Assembly (NCBI GenBank): GCA_950295325.1
Contig: OX485805.1
Location: 28,693,501-28,757,500 of the forward strand
Source: Polytrichum commune
Lineage: Eukaryota; Streptophyta; Polytrichopsida; Polytrichales; Polytrichaceae
Length of the DNA: 64,000 bases
Reading direction: 5' to 3'
Each line of letters begins with the position of its first letter. Positions within the stretch are counted from its first letter, which is position 1. A program made the translations under genes and the position numbers. The notes below the pieces were generated by a model. The model saw only the letters and a program-made list of their open reading frames with translations, ran no database searches and was not told the DNA's origin. This document shows, in pieces, positions 61,101 through 64,000 of this stretch.

Positions 61101-62258
61101 GGAAGGAGACTAGGAGCCCCTCCTGGTCTCCAGAGAGTTCACATTTGATGAACTATTCATATGAGGAGGATACGGCAGGACTTGGTGGGACAAGTCCTCA
61201 TGGTGAAACGACGTTCCCAAAGTTGAGGTGGCCTGCGGACTTAGGCGATGGCTACCTTGATGGAGGTTCTGGTCAGAAAAGTGACGACAATGATGTACAT
61301 AGCAAAACAATGAACGGGCCCAAACATGAAAGGTTAAAATCCGATGTGGACATCAGCCTGGAAGAGGGTGATGAATCTAATGGAGAAGATACTGGACGCG
61401 ATGCAATCCAAACAGAATCAGATGGCGAAGAGCTGCCTGTGCTACCCAAGGTTCCAGTGAAGCGGAAGGTGGCGAATCCACCCAAAGTCTCCGAGAGAAG
61501 GACCCAAAGAGGCAATGCAAAAAGTACAAGTCCCTCGACAAAGAGACAGAGAACTCCGCAGATGGATGCATCTGTCATCACTCAACTTTCATTTGCCAGG
61601 CGGCCTCCCAATAGTGTGAGTGTTCCACCTTCTGGTTGTGACTGTAATGCATAATAGAATTGTCGTCTTCAAAGTTGGCTGAAGTTGACCCTGTAATTAA
61701 ACGAATGGCAGTGACTTGATATAATTGTGGGTATCGATATTTGTGTCGCAGAGTCCAATCAGAGTCAGAGTAAAGGTTTGGGTTTTGCATCCAAAGTTCG
61801 ACGGGAAGGTTGTGGCGGAGGCCTACGCCGGAATCAACCACAAGTCTAGGTGCCTAAACGACGAGCAGGATTTATGCAAGAAAGGAGAACAAATGATTAG
61901 TGTAATAAGAGTGTTCTACAAAGACACTCCGGTGATGTTCAAGAAGGAAGGGCGCTACCCAAAGCACATCGCCTTCCTGGACCAAGCAGAGGGACTGCCC
62001 AACAGTCCCATATTGTGGGGCGTATGCTACATAATGCAGATTCCGACTATGGAAGAAATAACTCGGTTGATGGGTAAGCTCACCTCAGCTGTTTGTGGCA
62101 GGGCATCCTCCAATGCGGTTGGAGAGGGGCCGAAAGGGAAGAGAACGAACTCACCATCCACCACGACAGAATCTTTGGAAGCTGCCAAGCCGCGGGATTC
62201 TTCGCAATTGAGGAAGAAGACCGAGCAGAACAGACCCCCCAACAAGAAGGGTACCTAA
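58167..62258 (+). CDS. CACTA accessory protein: Ptta/En/Spm (Transposase_24) with TNP1-like C-terminus
   Basis: Second gene of the CACTA element, probably the DNA-binding partner needed for transposition. Six exons, all joined in phase 0: 58167-58337, 58471-58518, 58744-59925, 60112-60207, 60389-61615 and 61752-62258, giving about 1076 residues. The N-terminal third is Pro/Gln/Ser-rich. The Transposase_24-like region (about 320-500) contains EIMREVKRQFIIEKPLPDGM and ends WLQLVDYWKSSEGSRECERN followed by KANASTKKGTG|AKRHSTSRD, the usual W-x-LV-x-YW ... NKAN signature. A long acidic, Ser/Lys-rich linker follows. The last exon begins SPIRVRVKVWVLHPKFDGKV and reads VAEAYAGINHKSRCLNDEQD then FLDQAEGLPNSPILWGVCYI, resembling the TNP1/EN/SPM domain. 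The small exon 2 has a weak donor (gtccga). The last exon might splice at 62247 into 62340 onward instead of ending at 62258. Confidence 0.75.
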
Positions 62259-62379
62259 ATGCCAAACAAAGTGAATGGTAAGAGGAAGGTCCCACCCAAT
62301 GTCAATTGCAATGTTTGAGTCTTGTAAGTAGTGTTATTTGCAGTAACAGACCCTCACGCGAAGCACAAGGAGTTGACGG

Positions 62380-62403
62380 ATTTGTCGCCGACAAATTGTA
62401 GTG
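62380..62403. other. candidate right terminus of the CACTA element
   Basis: The sequence ATTTGTCGCCGACAAATTGTAGTG ends at 62403. Read from the other strand it starts CACTACAATTTGTCGGCGAC, the form of plant CACTA ends including a subterminal palindrome (ATTTGTCG-C-CGACAAAT). It lies 145 bp beyond the stop of the accessory gene. No matching CACTACAATTTG was found on the left side, so the call is unpaired. The same bases also read as an open frame (TDPHAKHKELTDLSPTNCSG). Confidence 0.35.
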
Positions 62404-63000
62404 GAACTGATCCAATTCAGCCCTGTATTTGTTGACCCTCAACCCCAATATGCATAATAATTTCGGTTGTGCAGCTGTGCCCCCTATGTGTAGTAGGAGG
62501 TGGAGATTTATTAATTAAGGTGCAGGAAAGCTGTGCGGCCAAATTCAGCATATAAATGTCAACAACACGTGATATGTTTACAGGCGACGAGTTCCCCCCA
62601 CCCCCTCCCCACCATTCATGGATTTTGTTTATTGATAATGTCACTTTTATTACATCACATATTTTATGTTGGATGATCCCTTGAATGAGTTCATGAGGAC
62701 ACTTGTTTGGATATGAAATGTTGTTACTTGCAAGGTTTAGCCTCACGCCAGCCATGCACGGTATTTGTGAGAACACCCAGAACTTTGAAGAATAGTATGT
62801 AGTGCAGGTGCAGACTATTGTTTATCAACGCATTGTAATTGAGGTGTGCCGCACAGTAAGCTGCTCGGCATTCCTTGGACACACATGCAAGCTGATATGA
62901 ATGTGTTGAAAGGACAGGTTGTATTTCACACCTACTCGCAGCGACATATTTAGAGGCATGACTCCGAATTTGTCCGGGAATTTTAACGTCCAGGTGGTTT
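62404..63000. other. non-coding stretch right of the CACTA genes
   Basis: Nothing recognisable beyond short C-rich and AT-rich runs; no long frame on either strand with protein-like composition. Confidence 0.35.
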
Positions 63001-63015
63001 CTTGCAGTACGGGGA

Positions 63016-63414
63016 CGGTGTCGCAATCTGTTTATGAGTCGGTTACCTGGAATTCGTGCGGGATGCAGACATTGATGACTGCCCACAGCGAAATTGGACT
63101 GCCCTCTGGAGAAGAGCCCCAGCATATGGAGCACAGCAACCCGGTGGAACACATAATGGAAATTGTGGAATCTTGATTGACAAAGTTGGTGGGAGCGATT
63201 GGAATGAGCCTACATTTGGTCACCGTGGAAGGAGACCATCGGACGACGCTGTAACTAGGAGATATGTATTTTAGTATGGACATATGTAGGAATTTCCGAG
63301 TTCCATGAACTGCATAATTAGATGATGTCAATGCCACAGTTTACATATGGACATGTTTTTGTAGGATGAAGCAAGAAGTTTGCCTTGGTCTTATGTGGAG
63401 TGATATGTGGCTCT
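63016..63414 (+). other. two exon-like segments of unknown identity
   Basis: After an acceptor (tttcttgcag, 63006-63015) an open segment reads FVRDADIDDCPQRNWTALWR, then QQPGGTHNGNCGILIDKVGG, to a donor within GACGCT|gtaact (about 63249). A second acceptor (tttttgtag at about 63356-63364) joins in phase to DEARSLPWSYVE and a stop at about 63403. The N-x-N-C-G-I-L-I core is faintly like the active-site cysteine strand of C48 (Ulp1) peptidases that CACTA elements often carry, but the usual His and Asp contexts were not found. Same orientation as the accessory gene, so this could be element cargo. Identity is uncertain. Confidence 0.25.
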
Positions 63415-64000
63415 GATACTCACAAATGACCACAAAATTGTAGACTTGATGGCAAGGAGGACATATATGATTTCAAAACATTCTGGCGTTGAATTGGCAA
63501 TTTTGAATGATACCCAATTTATGTGGCGAGAGTTCCTTGCTCGTCCTCCATTATATGTGTTGGTTTTCGTGGAAAGCAACGTATATGCTGCATTTTTTTC
63601 ACTTTACAATGGTGTAGTTACTGGCATAATGCCCTGCATTCTAATGAGCTAAGAATTGTTGTTATCGGAGTGTTGCATACATCTTGTACGCTCCGAGTAT
63701 GAAGCAATCCATGGGCATGCATGAAATGTCTGTGAACATTGGATTGATACAATATTATGTACAGCATTAAGTGCATTGATCCATTGCCGTATGCATGGGT
63801 TTCTCGTTTTTAGTCTGCAACTTCATTTTGAGCAGGTTCCATGTGATGTGTCGGTGTCAGAATCACATTTCACACGACACATAGGCAGTAAAACCAACTT
63901 TGTACACATCCAAACTCAATTTGCTGAGGTTCCGTTGCCCTTCATTCTACTGAAAGACTAGCCACTCAAAGGTGTTCTTCTCACTATTGTTCTTTAACCA
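63415..64000. other. right window edge, no supportable gene
   Basis: A plus-strand frame at 63407-63652 (LILTNDHKIVDLMARRTYMI then FMWREFLARPPLYVLVF) looks protein-like but has no start context or recognised domain and may continue the preceding exon-like segments. The last 300 bases show nothing. Confidence 0.25.

Noticed and set aside
43382..62403. Left and right CACTA ends at 43382 and 62403 as one element
   Set aside because: The two terminal sequences do not match each other, so pairing them is unsupported.
1..64000. CRISPR arrays, bacterial operons, rRNA or tRNA genes
   Set aside because: No spaced short direct repeats, no compact intron-less gene clusters, and no recognisable rRNA or tRNA sequence were seen.

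Overview
The window reads as nuclear DNA of a land plant. Genes are split by GT-AG introns, intergenic DNA is AT-rich and full of repeats, and the best-preserved single-copy gene belongs to the plant stomatal bHLH subfamily Ia (FAMA/SMF). That gene, together with a large LRR gene that appears to lead into a P-loop/ROC domain, suits a bryophyte-grade plant (moss or hornwort) or another early-diverging lineage. This placement is an inference; no organelle or rRNA marker is present to test it.

Layout. 0.3-2.4 kb: 5' exons, minus strand, of a leucine-rich-repeat gene cut by the left window edge. 3.4-8.8 kb: AT-rich DNA with degenerate short repeats and no supportable gene. 8.9-14.4 kb: a complete five-exon FAMA/SMF-type bHLH gene on the minus strand, whose introns hold a small inverted-repeat element, a dispersed-repeat copy and a tandem duplication. 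14.6-43.4 kb: gene-poor repeat territory with a 308-bp tandem array (18.5-20 kb, decaying to about 20.9 kb), a 202-bp tandem array (36-37.4 kb), a 273-bp element with perfect 20-bp terminal inverted repeats (33.1 kb), hairpins, local duplications, an inverted-repeat pair (40.4/43.2 kb) and microsatellites. 45.7-47.5 kb: broken exons of a methionyl-tRNA synthetase. 48.0-62.3 kb: two divergently transcribed, apparently intact genes of a CACTA (En/Spm) DNA transposon, namely a TNP2-type transposase (minus, five exons, about 1291 aa) and a Ptta/En/Spm (Transposase_24) plus TNP1-like accessory protein (plus, six exons, about 1076 aa). 62.4-64 kb: exon-like segments of unknown identity.

How the parts relate. 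The bHLH gene should act in the nucleus as a stomatal-lineage regulator and is unrelated to the transposon. The two CACTA genes are the expected pair: catalytic transposase plus a DNA-binding or accessory protein, read outward from a shared 5 kb intergenic region. The methionyl-tRNA synthetase remnant sits immediately downstream of the transposase 3' end in the same orientation. It could be captured cargo or simply the insertion neighbourhood, because the left terminus of the element could not be fixed. All exon models were built by hand from splice signals, reading phase and family resemblance; no alignment or transcript data were available.
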